A program made the position numbers and the translations under genes. From Pseudomonas alcaligenes (GTDB lineage Bacteria > Pseudomonadota > Gammaproteobacteria > Pseudomonadales > Pseudomonadaceae), in the NCBI RefSeq assembly GCF_014490745.1, contig NZ_LZEU01000001.1, positions 2,321,501-2,385,500 of the forward strand: 64,000 bases of DNA, written 5' to 3'. Shown here in pieces: positions 53,401 to 61,172 of the stretch (position 1 is the first letter of the stretch; each line of letters starts with the position of its first letter). A model generated the notes under the pieces. It had not been told where the DNA came from. It saw only the letters and a list, made by a program, of their open reading frames with translations, and made no database searches.

Positions 53401-56400
53401 GGTAGAGGGCGAGCACTTCGGCGAACAGCAGACCGTTACTCCAGCCGTCCAGCAGCAGGTGGTGCAGCGTCCAGACCAGCACGAAGTCGCCAGCACCGCG
53501 CTGAACCAGTGCCAGGCGCAGCAGCGGCGCCTGGTCGAGGGCGAAGCCGCGCTCGCGCTCGGCGCTGCAGAAGGTCTGTAGCTGCGCATCAAAATCAGCG
53601 ACGCCGCGCCAGTCGAGATCCTGCCAATCCAGTTCGACTTCGGCCTGCACCAGTTGCAGTGGGCGCTCGCCCAGCAGGAAACGGCTGCGCAGCACGCCAT
53701 GACGCGCCAGCACCTGACGCCAGGCGCTCTGCAGACGAGCTGGATCGAGACCGGTGAACGGCAGCAGCAGCTGGCTGACATAGCTGCCGGCGCCTTCCAG
53801 CTGGCTGTGGAACAGCAGGCCCTGCTGCAGCGGCGAAAGCGGATGGATATCTTCCACGCCGGGCAGCGCATCCAGCTCGGGCTGGCTCAGGTCGGCCAGC
53901 GGTACGTCGCTGGGAGTCAGGCTGGCCGGGGTTTTCTGGCAGTGCTGGGCGATGGCGCGCAGCTCGTCCTGCAGGCGGGTGAGCAGGCCTTCCAGGGTCG
54001 GCCGCGCCAGTTGCTGCGGGTTGAAGTCCAGGTGCAGATGCAGGGCACCGCCACGCTGCTCGGCGTTGATCACCAGCGGTGCGTCCAGCGGCGCATCGGC
54101 TTCGCGCCACAGGCCGCCTTCGCGCAGACGCAGGCCATTGCCGCCCTCGTCGAACTGGCCGAGGTAGTTGAACAGCAGCTGCGGGGCGCGTTCGTTCAGT
54201 TGCGCGCGCTGGCGCAGCAGGCCGTAGCCGAGGCCCAGGTCGGGCACGGCGCGCAGTTGCTCCTTGATCACCTTGAGGCTGGCGGCCAGCTCGGCTTCGG
54301 GTTGTAGGCGCACGGGGTAGAGGCTGGTGAACCAGCCGACGCTGCGCGACAGGTCGATATCGTCGAACAGCGGCGCGCGGCCGTGGCTCTCCAGGTGTAC
54401 GCACAGCGTTGGTTGCTCGCTCCAGCTGCACAGCACACGACTTAGGGCAGTCAGCAGCAGCTCGTCAGCGCGCAGGCGATAGGCCTGCTGGCCGGCCTGC
54501 AGCAGCTCGCGGGTAAAGCCAGCATCCAGGCTCAGCTCCAGGCGCTGGCGAGTGCCTTCGCGACCGACCTCGCTGCTCAGCAGCGGCAGCTCGCCACCGG
54601 TGGCCTGCTGGGCCTGCCAGTACGGCAGCTGTGCGTCGACGTTCCAGCCGGCCAGGCGCTCGCCCCAGGTCTTGAAGGCGCTGGTCTTGCTCGGCAGCTG
54701 TACCGGCAGGCCACTGGCCAGTTGCAGGCAGGCGCGCTGCAGGTCTTCCAGCAGCACACGCCAGGACACCCCATCGACCACCAGGTGGTGGATCGACAGC
54801 AGCAAGTGATCGGCCTGGCCCGGCTGAGTCAGGTAGAGACCGCGCAGGTGCGCGCCGCTGGCCGGGTCGATGCTGCGCTGCACGGCGTCGTAGTGCAGCT
54901 GCGGGTTTTCGCCGGCGGCCAGTTCGACCTGTTGCAGCAAAGGGCTGCCTGCTTCGGCAGCATGCACTTGCTGCCACTGGCCATCGCGCTGCTCGAAGCG
55001 CAGGCGCAGGGCGTCGTGGTGTTGAACCAGCGCTTGCAGGGCCTGCTCCAGCTGGGTGGCCGGCAACGGCTCGGCCAGCTCCAGGAGGAGGAACTGATTG
55101 CACGGAGCCAGGCCCTCACGCTGCAGCAGGCGCGCCTGGATTGGCAGCAGCGGTGCTGCGCCAGTCACCGGGCCCTGTTCGGCCAGCGGTGCGGCGACAC
55201 TGCGGGCAACGCCGGCCAGCTGGGTCAGGGTCTGCTGCTGGAACAGATCCTTGGGCGTCAGGCCCAAGCCTTGCTGGCGAGCACGGCTGACCACCTGCAG
55301 GGCGACAATGGAGTCGCCGCCCAGCTCGAAGAAATGATCCTGGCGCCCTACCCGCTCCACGCCCAGCACTTCGGCCCAGATGGCGGCGAGGATGCGTTCG
55401 TTGTCAGTTTGCGGCGCCTCGTAGCTCTGGCTCTGCCAGATCGGCTCCGGCAGCGCGATGCGATCCAGCTTGCCGGCTGGGGTCAGCGGCAGCTTGGCCA
55501 GGGCGATGATCTGCGCGGGAACCATATAGTCCGGTAGCACCTTGGCCAGATCGGCTCTCAGCTCCCTCTCCCTCTGGGAGAGGGCCGGGGTGAGGGATGC
55601 ATCGTGCAACTCGGGAGCCCCCTCACCCCCGCCCCCTCTCCCAGAGGGAGAGGGGTGTTTAGCCACCACATAGCCCACCAGCTGCTTGCCGCTCGGCGTC
55701 TCACGGGCGATTACCGCCGTTTCCTGCACACCGTCGAGTGCCAGCAACTGGCTCTCGATCTCGCCCAGCTCGATACGGAAACCGCGAATCTTCACCTGAT
55801 GATCGACGCGACCCAGGTAATCCAGGGTGCCGTCTTCGCGCCAGCGCACCAGGTCGCCGGTGCGGTACATACGCTCGCCGGCGGCGCCGAACGGATCGGG
55901 CAGGAAGCATTCGGCGGTCAGTTCCGGGCGCTGGAAATAGCCACGGGCCAGGCCCACTTCGCCGCCGATATACAGCTCACCGGCGACGCCGATGGGCAGC
56001 AGGTTCAGTTCGGCATCCAGCACGTACAGGCTGCGCGGACCGACCGGATTGCCGATGGGGGCGTAGGCCGCTTCGAAGGAGTCGCCCGGGTAGGCTTCCC
56101 AGATCAGCGGGGTCACCACCGTCTCGGTCGGGCCATAGCCGTTGATAATGCGCTTGGGCTCGAGCACGCGTTGCAGGCGCTCATAGGTCTCGCGGGTAAA
56201 GGCCTCGCCACCCAGCGTCCAGGAGCGCACCGGCAGCTTCAGGCCTTGCGACTCCACCCAGTCCAGCAACTGCTGGGCATAGCTCGGCGGTAAGCAGGAA
56301 ATGGTCACACCTTCGGCGGCGATCACCTGGCAGGTTTTCTCGGCGCTCCACAGCTCCTGGTCGCGAATGACCAGGCGGCTGCCGAAGGCCAAAGGCACCG

Positions 56401-58405
56401 TCCAGCGCTCCAGGGCACCGTCGAAGCTGATCGAGGCAAAGTGCAGTTCCACATCGTCCGGGGTCATGCCGTAGCGCTGGCCGATGGTCTGCACATGCAT
56501 GCTCAGCCCGAGATGGTTCACCGCTACGCCCTTGGGCTGGCCGGTGGAGCCGGAGGTGTAGATCAGATAGGCCAGATTGAGCGGATGCAGCTGCACCGCC
56601 GGCACGGATGCTTCGAAGGCGCTCAGCTCGAGCCGATCCAGATACAGAGGCTCGACGCCCTCACCCAACGGCAGGCGCTCGGCCAGGTCGGACGACGTGA
56701 GCAGCCACTGCAGCCCCGAGTCCTCAACCATGTAGGACAGGCGCTCGCGTGGGTAATCTGGATCCAGCGGCACAAAGGCACCGCCTGATTTCAGCACCGC
56801 CAGCATGGCGATGATCATCCCGTTGCCACGCTCCAGCGACACGCCGACACAGGCTTCCGGGCGCACACCCTGGGCGACCAGCAGCTGGGCCAGGCGATTG
56901 GCGCGGGCCTCCAGTTCGGAGAACGAAATACGCTCTCCGCCATGCACCAGGGCGATGGCCTCCGGACGCTGACGCGCCTGCTCGGCGATCAGCTCGGGCA
57001 GCAAGCGCGCCGCATCGAAAGCCTGGCGTGGCTTGTTCCATTCGGCGAGCAGACGCTCCTGGGCCTGGCCGACCAGCTTCAGCTCGCCGAGGGCGGCGCT
57101 GGGGCGCGCGGCGAAGCCTTCGAGCAGCTCGACGAAACCGCCGATCAGGCGCTCGATACTGCCTTCGGCGAACAGCTCGGCGGCGTAGGCGAAATTGATC
57201 GACAGCTCGTCGCCCTTGTCGCGCACGGCGTCCAGGGCCAGGTCGAAGGGAATCTGGCTGGACGGCACTTCGGCCAGGCTGGTTGCGATACCCGGCAGCC
57301 AGTTGGCCGCCAACGGGTGCTGGCGACGGTAGTTGAAGGCCACCTGGAACAACGGCTGCTGGCCCAGACTGCGGCTCGGCGCCAGCTCTTCGACCAGGCG
57401 CTCGAACGGCATTTCCTGGTGGGCCTGGGCCTGTTTCAGGCTGGTACGGGCCTGCCCCAGCCAGTCCGCCACCGACAGCTCGGGGCGCGGCTCGGCCTTG
57501 AGCACCAGGGTATTGACGAAGAAGCCGACCAGGCGCTCGAAGCCCTTGGCGCGGCCGGCCACCGGTACGCCGATGCGCACTTCGCGCTGGCCGGACAGAC
57601 GCGCCAGCTGCAGCTGCAGAACCGCCAGCAGCACGGTGAACAGGGTGGCGCCATTGGCCTTGGCCAGGTCGCTGAGGCGCGCCACCAGGGCCGGCTCGAC
57701 TTTCAGCATGCGGTAGGCGGCGCGGCGTGCGGCCTGGGCATTGTGCGGGAAGTCCGGAGCCAGGCTCAGCGGTGGCTGCTCGCCGCCCAGGCGCTCGCGC
57801 CAGAAGGCCATCTGCTGCAGGCCGGCCTCGCTGTCCAGCCACTGGCGCTGGCCGCTGGCGTACTCGCTGTACTGCAACGGCTGCGGGGTCATGAACGGTT
57901 GGCGATCCTGCTGGCGGGCGCGATAGAACTCGGCCATTTCCTCCACCAGCACGCGCACCGACCAGGCGTCGGAGATGATGTGGTGCATGCCCACGGCCAG
58001 GGCGTGACTGTTCTCGCCCAGGCGATACAGGGCGCAGCGCACCAGCGGGCCGTGGGTCAGGTCGTAGTCGGCCTCGATAAACTCGCGGGCCAGCGAATCG
58101 AGCTGCCCGGCGCGATCAGCGAGGTCGATCAGCTCGAACGGCATCGGCCCGACTGGCTGTACCGCCTGCTGGGCCAGGCCGTCATGCTCGCGGAACAGGG
58201 TGCGCAGGGCGGCATGGCGGGCATACACCTGATCCAGGCCGTGACGCAGGCAGGCCAAGTCCAACTCGCCGTCAAAGCGCAGCAGACCGCCGATGTTGTA
58301 GGCCGTGCTGCCACTCTCCAGGCGGCTGAAGAACCACAGGCGCTGCTGGGCAAAGGACAGCGGCCCCCACTGCAGGGCAACGTTCGACGGGACTTGCGCG
58401 TTCAT
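47459..58405 (-). CDS. NRPS A: three-module synthetase C-A-T-E-C-A-T-C-A-T
   Basis: This 3648-residue synthetase has three modules. Module 1: C1 (HHIISDAWS, ~10-440, initiating, likely lipo-starter), A1 (~458-1000), T1 (Ser ~1031), E (~1060-1490, HHLVVDGVSW). Module 2: C2 (~1515-1945, HHLLLDGWS, DCL type after E), A2, T2 (Ser ~2530). Module 3: C3 (~2560-2990), A3, T3 (GGHSLLAT). A1 and A2 codes read D-G-E-C-T-G-G-V-T-K; A3 reads D-V-W-H-I-S-L-I-D-K, close to the serine code. Predicted assembly: D-X, L-X, L-Ser, where X is probably acyl-hydroxyornithine. ATG 58405 follows GAGGT. A1 and A2 carry REP-like inserts. Confidence 0.95.
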   Translation of the reverse strand: MNAQVPSNVALQWGPLSFAQQRLWFFSRLESGSTAYNIGGLLRFDGELDLACLRHGLDQVYARHAALRTLFREHDGLAQQAVQPVGPMPFELIDLADRAGQLDSLAREFIEADYDLTHGPLVRCALYRLGENSHALAVGMHHIISDAWSVRVLVEEMAEFYRARQQDRQPFMTPQPLQYSEYASGQRQWLDSEAGLQQMAFWRERLGGEQPPLSLAPDFPHNAQAARRAAYRMLKVEPALVARLSDLAKANGATLFTVLLAVLQLQLARLSGQREVRIGVPVAGRAKGFERLVGFFVNTLVLKAEPRPELSVADWLGQARTSLKQAQAHQEMPFERLVEELAPSRSLGQQPLFQVAFNYRRQHPLAANWLPGIATSLAEVPSSQIPFDLALDAVRDKGDELSINFAYAAELFAEGSIERLIGGFVELLEGFAARPSAALGELKLVGQAQERLLAEWNKPRQAFDAARLLPELIAEQARQRPEAIALVHGGERISFSELEARANRLAQLLVAQGVRPEACVGVSLERGNGMIIAMLAVLKSGGAFVPLDPDYPRERLSYMVEDSGLQWLLTSSDLAERLPLGEGVEPLYLDRLELSAFEASVPAVQLHPLNLAYLIYTSGSTGQPKGVAVNHLGLSMHVQTIGQRYGMTPDDVELHFASISFDGALERWTVPLAFGSRLVIRDQELWSAEKTCQVIAAEGVTISCLPPSYAQQLLDWVESQGLKLPVRSWTLGGEAFTRETYERLQRVLEPKRIINGYGPTETVVTPLIWEAYPGDSFEAAYAPIGNPVGPRSLYVLDAELNLLPIGVAGELYIGGEVGLARGYFQRPELTAECFLPDPFGAAGERMYRTGDLVRWREDGTLDYLGRVDHQVKIRGFRIELGEIESQLLALDGVQETAVIARETPSGKQLVGYVVAKHPSPSGRGGGGEGAPELHDASLTPALSQRERELRADLAKVLPDYMVPAQIIALAKLPLTPAGKLDRIALPEPIWQSQSYEAPQTDNERILAAIWAEVLGVERVGRQDHFFELGGDSIVALQVVSRARQQGLGLTPKDLFQQQTLTQLAGVARSVAAPLAEQGPVTGAAPLLPIQARLLQREGLAPCNQFLLLELAEPLPATQLEQALQALVQHHDALRLRFEQRDGQWQQVHAAEAGSPLLQQVELAAGENPQLHYDAVQRSIDPASGAHLRGLYLTQPGQADHLLLSIHHLVVDGVSWRVLLEDLQRACLQLASGLPVQLPSKTSAFKTWGERLAGWNVDAQLPYWQAQQATGGELPLLSSEVGREGTRQRLELSLDAGFTRELLQAGQQAYRLRADELLLTALSRVLCSWSEQPTLCVHLESHGRAPLFDDIDLSRSVGWFTSLYPVRLQPEAELAASLKVIKEQLRAVPDLGLGYGLLRQRAQLNERAPQLLFNYLGQFDEGGNGLRLREGGLWREADAPLDAPLVINAEQRGGALHLHLDFNPQQLARPTLEGLLTRLQDELRAIAQHCQKTPASLTPSDVPLADLSQPELDALPGVEDIHPLSPLQQGLLFHSQLEGAGSYVSQLLLPFTGLDPARLQSAWRQVLARHGVLRSRFLLGERPLQLVQAEVELDWQDLDWRGVADFDAQLQTFCSAERERGFALDQAPLLRLALVQRGAGDFVLVWTLHHLLLDGWSNGLLFAEVLALYHGDRLSAPSTQFRDYISWLDGQDAVAEQAFWREQLALLDGATRIAGCLPCRAPEQGHTRHPLLLDAASEQQIRGFAQRHGLTLNTLVQAAWALLLARLTGKRSLCFGATVAGRPTELTGSEQMLGLFINSLPVAVQLPAEQKLGDWLAALQVQNLQLREHEHSPLHDIQRWVGSAGEALFDSLLVFENYPLGDALKQAERGELRLGLPQSHEFTHYPMTLAVLPGSRLELLLAYDRAHFDADGIAQVEALLRQALQLVCSDPAQPLGSLELVSKTEQFLLSEWNKPRQAFDAARLLPELIAEQARQRPEAIALVHGGERISFSELEARANRLAQLLVAQGVRAEACVGVSLERGNAMIIAMLAVLKSGGAFVPLDPDYPRERLSYMVEDSGLKWLIASSDLAERLPLGEGVEPLYLDQLDLCAFEASAPAVQLHPLNLAYLIYTSGSTGQPKGVAVNHLGLSMHVQTIGQRYGMTAADVELHFASISFDGALERWTVPLAFGSRLVIRDQELWSAEKTCQVIAAEGVTISCLPPSYAQQLLDWVESQGLKLPVRSWTLGGEAFTRETYERLQRVLEPKRIINGYGPTETVVTPLIWEAYPGDSFEAAYAPIGNPVGPRSLYVLDAELNLLPIGVAGELYIGGEVGLARGYFQRPELTAERFLPDPFGAAGERMYRTGDLVRWREDGTLDYLGRVDHQVKIRGFRIELGEIESQLLALDGVQEAAVIARETPSGKQLVGYIVAKPDSHPSPNGRGDGGEGAPELHDASLTPTLSQGERELRAALAKVLPDYMVPAQIIVLAKLPLTPAGKLDRAALPEPSWQSQSYEAPQSNNERILAAIWAEVLGVERVGRQDHFFELGGDSIVALKVVSRIRQQGLQLPLKALFEQSRLADCAVALQREATDAPVLRALPRGGDLPLSHAQQRLWFLNRLDPSNGAYHMPAGLDLQGRLDRQALQAAFDQLEARHEALRTRFVEVNGEARQRILPAQGQRIDWLDLRELAANEREAKARDYAQKLLKRPFNLASEALLRVAVLRLGDQEYRLLLIQHHIVSDGWSMQRFIGEFSAAYAAVAEGRTAQLAPLPLQYADYAQWQRDWLKSSEATRQLDYWKARLGEHQPLLELPTDHPRPAHGSRQGLRWRFELSPQLTAQLRALAQREGSTLFSLLLAAWQTLLHRYSGQEDIRVGVPVAGRSLAEMDGVLGCFINTLVLRGEPSGLKPFRSLLGELAQASRDALANQELPFDQLVEALQPSRSLSHHPLFQVAFNHQQVDFSALGSLPGLRVQPHDPGAAGAQFDLALDTEEAADGSLSGFVSYAAELFEARTIARLARHFVRLLDGICADPSQPIGLLPLLEEDEQAQLAGWNATAKDYGPLVNLSQRISQQAARTPQAPALVFGEQTLNYAELEQRINRLANRLRGLGVNRGSLVGISLERSLELVIGLHAIVRAGGAYVPLDPEYPLERLAYLLEDSGVDLLLSHSALLERLPLPAGLQALSLDREDCSTESATPPAVTLQGNDLAYLIYTSGSTGKPKGAGNSHEALANRILWMQEAYQLGAGDVVLQKTPFSFDVSVWEFFWPLITGACLAVAAPGDHRDPQKLVELIQRHKVSTLHFVPSMLQAFLLHPDVEQCQSLTRVICSGEALPAELQVRTFQRLPQAGLYNLYGPTEAAIDVSHWTCVEEGRHAVPIGRPIANLRLHILDAQLNPVPQGVPGELYIAGIGLARGYHRRPELTAERFLPDPHGPAGSRMYRTGDLVRWRADGAIDYLGRIDHQVKIRGFRVELGEIEAQLGAQSGVAEAVVVARDSQIGKQLVGYVVAEPLPADESAWLAGIKAALKVELPEHMVPSILMRLERMPLSPNGKLERRALPEPMWQARSYRAPQGEREIALASIWQEVLEVQQVGLDDNFFELGGHSLLATQAVALLRQRLGLELPLRAFFEAENLAALAATLDGQAPAAAEEEDQDLRDMAALLDELEAL
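51070..51161. repeat. REP-like palindromic element inside the A2 coding sequence
   Basis: It sits at the equivalent A-domain position as the inserts at 44519 and 55564 but has several substitutions (CCCTCTCCCCTTGGGAGAGGG arms and a CACCCC tract), and is read as HPSPNGRGDGGEGAPELHDA. Divergence shows the insertion predates the recent A1/A4 conversion. Confidence 0.85.
55282..56182 (-). repeat. ~0.9-kb block identical to 44237-45137
   Basis: Partner of the block in NRPS B, covering T1 and the C-terminal part of A1. See the offset and limits given for the partner; both contain the REP-like insert. Confidence 0.85.
55564..55655. repeat. REP-like palindromic element inside the A1 coding sequence
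   Basis: Identical to the element at 44519-44610, in frame at residues ~917-947 of NRPS A. It falls in the flexible region of the C-terminal A subdomain, before the PAGKLDR core motif. Confidence 0.85.
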
Positions 58406-58428
58406 CACAACACCTCGCAAAGAGTGGC

Positions 58429-59124
58429 CTAGGCGCCCAGGGGCATGCCGGCCGCTTCGCGCCGCAACAGGCGCGTGGCATGGAATTCGATCAGGGACAG
58501 CACTTCGTCTTCCCGGGGCCGCAGATAGGCGTGGTCGCCCTCCAGCCATTCCAGGGTGAAGTCGCCACGGGTTTCCCGGCGCCAGGCGCGCAGGTCGTCC
58601 TCGCTCAGACCATCGCCGCGCGCACCCAGTACATGCAGGGCACAGGGCAATGGTGCGCGGCGCTGGTAGTGGTAGCTTTCGGCCAGGGCGAAGTCGCTGC
58701 GCAGTACCGGCAGCAGCTCGCGTGGCAGGCTGGCAAAGCCGGCCAGGCTGCCGAGCAGTTCGCCGTCGCTGCAGGCGGTCAGGCGTGGCGCCTGCAGGCG
58801 TCGGGCCGGCGCCCGCGAGGCCGAGGCAAACAGCGCCAGCGGTGCGCCCTGCCCCGCGACGATCAACCCGTGGGCCAGCTCATAGGCCAGCAGAGCGCCC
58901 AGGCTGTGGCCCCACAGCAGGTACGGGCCATGGCACTCGCGGCGCCACTCGGCCACCAGGCTGGCCAGCAGCGCCGACAGGTTCTCGCTCAACGGCTCGT
59001 GCAGGCGCGCACCGCGGCCTGGCAGCTCCAGCGGGCAGACCTCCAGCCAACGCGGCAGGCGCTTGCGCCAGCGGGCATAGGCCATGGCGCTGGCGCCGGC
59101 ATGAGCCAGGCAGAACAGCTGCAT
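58429..59124 (-). CDS. Type II thioesterase of the siderophore NRPS
   Basis: This 231-residue alpha/beta hydrolase has the nucleophile motif WGHSLGALLAYELAHGL (Ser near residue 72), LPGRGARLHEPL upstream and a C-terminal GDHAYLR that supplies the catalytic His. Enzymes of this class hydrolyse misloaded acyl groups from T domains. Its ATG overlaps the MbtH stop (TGATG), and NRPS A starts 23 bp after its end. It is distinct from the type I TE domain at the end of NRPS B. Confidence 0.93.
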   Translation of the reverse strand: MQLFCLAHAGASAMAYARWRKRLPRWLEVCPLELPGRGARLHEPLSENLSALLASLVAEWRRECHGPYLLWGHSLGALLAYELAHGLIVAGQGAPLALFASASRAPARRLQAPRLTACSDGELLGSLAGFASLPRELLPVLRSDFALAESYHYQRRAPLPCALHVLGARGDGLSEDDLRAWRRETRGDFTLEWLEGDHAYLRPREDEVLSLIEFHATRLLRREAAGMPLGA

Positions 59125-59327
59125 CAGGCGTCCATGGCCTCGCGCAGGCTACGCGGACGCATGTCGCCCCAGACGCTGGCGATATGCGCCAGGCAGGTCG
59201 GTTTGTCGCCCTGCACGCCGGTGGCCTGCCAGCCGGCCGGCACTGCCTTGTAGGCCGGCCAGATGGCGTATTGCTGTTCATCGTTGATCACCACCAGGAA
59301 GGTGGTTTGCGGATTGTCCAGGCTCAT
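59124..59327 (-). CDS. MbtH-like NRPS accessory protein
   Basis: This 67-residue protein carries the three conserved tryptophans of the MbtH family (IWP, GW, VWGDMRPRSL) and NDEQQYAIWP. MbtH proteins bind A domains and are needed for their folding or activity. ATG 59327 lies 7 bp after GAGGT; an in-frame GTG at 59333 is too close to that site. It is first in the biosynthetic operon mbtH-TE-NRPS A-NRPS B, and a sigma/Fur promoter lies directly upstream. Confidence 0.95.
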   Translation of the reverse strand: MSLDNPQTTFLVVINDEQQYAIWPAYKAVPAGWQATGVQGDKPTCLAHIASVWGDMRPRSLREAMDA

Positions 59328-59370
59328 TCTCACTACCTCGCAGACGCCGATTGCAACGGCTCGCTTTAAA

Positions 59371-59399
59371 GACGCATATGATTGCGAATAATTTTCATT
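59371..59399 (-). promoter_or_regulatory. Iron-regulated promoter of the mbtH-NRPS operon (sigma box plus Fur-like site)
   Basis: On the minus strand GAAAAT-N16-CGTC (59396-59371) resembles the IS box before the receptor, with identical spacing. It overlaps AATGAAAATTATTCGC (59399-59384), which matches a Fur half-palindrome at about 12 of 16 positions. The promoter lies 44-70 bp upstream of mbtH. Confidence 0.6.
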
Positions 59400-59455
59400 T
59401 AAGTGCGAATTTCACCCGCACGGCAGCCGCGCCCGACGGCGCAGCCGCCTGACCT

Positions 59456-61144
59456 TCAGGCCGGCTCGCGGGGTGTTTCGGTTTGTGCTGTGCCGCCGAT
59501 CTCCAGCACCGCGTCGCGGGTGGCGCGCTCACGATCCTGGCCGCTCAGCTCGTACAGACGGCCGCCATCCATCTTCAGCAGGCGGTCGGCCTGGTCGAAG
59601 TAGTGGTCGTCGTGGGTGATGGCGATGATGGTCTTGCCGGCCGCCTGCAGCTGCGGCAGCAGCTCGCGGTAGAACAGACGGCGGAACAGCGGATCCTGAT
59701 CCGCGGCCCATTCGTCCAGCACCAGGATGTCGCGTCCTTCGAGCACCGCCAGCAGCAGGGCCAGGCGCTTGCGCTGGCCCTGGGAGAAACGCGTGTCGGC
59801 CAGGCGGCCGCCGGCGGCCCGCACCTTGTGCGCCAGGCGCAGACGCTCCAGCCACTGGCTGACCAGGCTCGGCGCCACTTCGCTGCCCTGCGGCCCGAGC
59901 AGGCGGGCGAACAGGTGGAAGTCGGTGAACACGCTGGCGAACAGCTGGCGATAAGCCGGCCACTGCTCGGCCTGCAGGGCTTTGCCATCCAGGCGGATTT
60001 CCCCGGCCTGCGGGCGGTGTAGGCCGGTGAACAGGCGGGCAAAAGTCGACTTGCCGCTGCCATTGCCGCCCACCAGGAATACCAGCTCGCCGCGGCGCAG
60101 CTGCAGATCGACCGGGCCGACATCGAAGCCGGCCTCGTCACCCTCGCCCGGGTAGCGGTACTGCAGGCCGCACAGCTGCAGGCTCTGCCAGCCGGCCAGG
60201 GATTGCAGCGCCTGGGGCGCCTGCTCCGGCGCCAGTTCCAGGGCCTCCAGCTTGTCCAGCGAGATGCGTGCGGCGAGCAGCGCCGGCAGCGCCGCCACAC
60301 TGGCCACCAGCGGCGCGCGGAGGAACAGCACGGTCAGGGCGAAGGTCGCCGCCACCGCGGTGCCGGCCCAGCCCAGGCCGTTGGCACAGAAGAACACCAG
60401 GCCGATGCTGCCCAGCACCATGCAGTTGGCCCAGTTGCCGGCCAGGCCGTTGTAGGTGTCGGCACGGGTGACATGGTCGCGGTAGGCCTGCGCATCGCGG
60501 TCGAATTCCTCGTCGAACAGCAGACGCGCGCGGTCGCGGTTCAGTGCCAGTTCCTTGCGCCCGTCGATGACTGCCTGATAGTCCTGGTACAGGCGATCCT
60601 CGGCCTCGCGCAGCAGGCGGATATGCCGGTTGACCTTGCCCACCAGCACCCAGCCTACGGCCAGGGTCAGGCCGAGCCAGGCGATGGTGACGGCGAACAG
60701 CGCCGACGACAGCCAGGCCAGGAAAATGAAGGCGGCCAGGCTGAGAATCAGGCCGTAGACCAACTCCGGCAGATGGACGAAGGCGATGGTGATGTTGCGA
60801 ATGTCGCTGGCCAGGCTGGCCAGGATGCGCGCCCCGCCGATGCGCTCCAGGCGCTCGATGTCGGTGTCCATCACCCGCTGCACCAGGCTGCGGCGCAGGC
60901 GATAGACGAAGGCATGGCCCAGCCGGTGCAGCGCCACCTGGCCGGCGCCAGCGCAGACCAGCAAGGCCAGCAGCAGGCCGAGGAAGGTCGCCAGGGCGGT
61001 GCCCAGCTCGCCCTGCAGGCCGATCAGGCGCCAGTTGACGAAGGCGATCACGCCGATGCTGAGCAGCGCACTGCACAGGCTGAGCAGGATGATCACGGCG
61101 AACGGCAGACGGTTGTCGCGGAACAGCAGGTTGAGCAATTTCAT
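59456..61144 (-). CDS. PvdE/SyrD-like cyclic-peptide ABC exporter
   Basis: This 562-residue half-transporter fuses a six-helix membrane domain (residues ~1-320) to an ATPase. The ATPase shows Walker A VGGNGSGKSTFARL, ABC signature FSQGQRKRLALLLAVLEGRD, Walker B ILVLDEWAADQDP and the H-loop AITHDDHYF. The degenerate FSQGQ signature and WAADQDP are typical of the PvdE/SyrD group, which moves peptide siderophores or their precursors to the periplasm. ATG 61144 begins the first helix segment. It lies 28 bp after the sigma factor gene and is probably co-transcribed with it. Confidence 0.93.
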   Translation of the reverse strand: MKLLNLLFRDNRLPFAVIILLSLCSALLSIGVIAFVNWRLIGLQGELGTALATFLGLLLALLVCAGAGQVALHRLGHAFVYRLRRSLVQRVMDTDIERLERIGGARILASLASDIRNITIAFVHLPELVYGLILSLAAFIFLAWLSSALFAVTIAWLGLTLAVGWVLVGKVNRHIRLLREAEDRLYQDYQAVIDGRKELALNRDRARLLFDEEFDRDAQAYRDHVTRADTYNGLAGNWANCMVLGSIGLVFFCANGLGWAGTAVAATFALTVLFLRAPLVASVAALPALLAARISLDKLEALELAPEQAPQALQSLAGWQSLQLCGLQYRYPGEGDEAGFDVGPVDLQLRRGELVFLVGGNGSGKSTFARLFTGLHRPQAGEIRLDGKALQAEQWPAYRQLFASVFTDFHLFARLLGPQGSEVAPSLVSQWLERLRLAHKVRAAGGRLADTRFSQGQRKRLALLLAVLEGRDILVLDEWAADQDPLFRRLFYRELLPQLQAAGKTIIAITHDDHYFDQADRLLKMDGGRLYELSGQDRERATRDAVLEIGGTAQTETPREPA

Positions 61145-61172
61145 CGAATCAATTCCAGGGGGCGACGGCGGA

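Noticed and set aside
42000..58405. CRISPR-like or phage repeats suspected from repeated blocks
   Set aside because: The repeats are homologous NRPS modules and REP-like inserts, not short repeats with unique spacers.
59371..59396. TAAAT-N22-CGT reading of the mbtH promoter
   Set aside because: The spacing is wrong for PvdS-type promoters; AAAAT-N16-CGT in the same sequence fits better.
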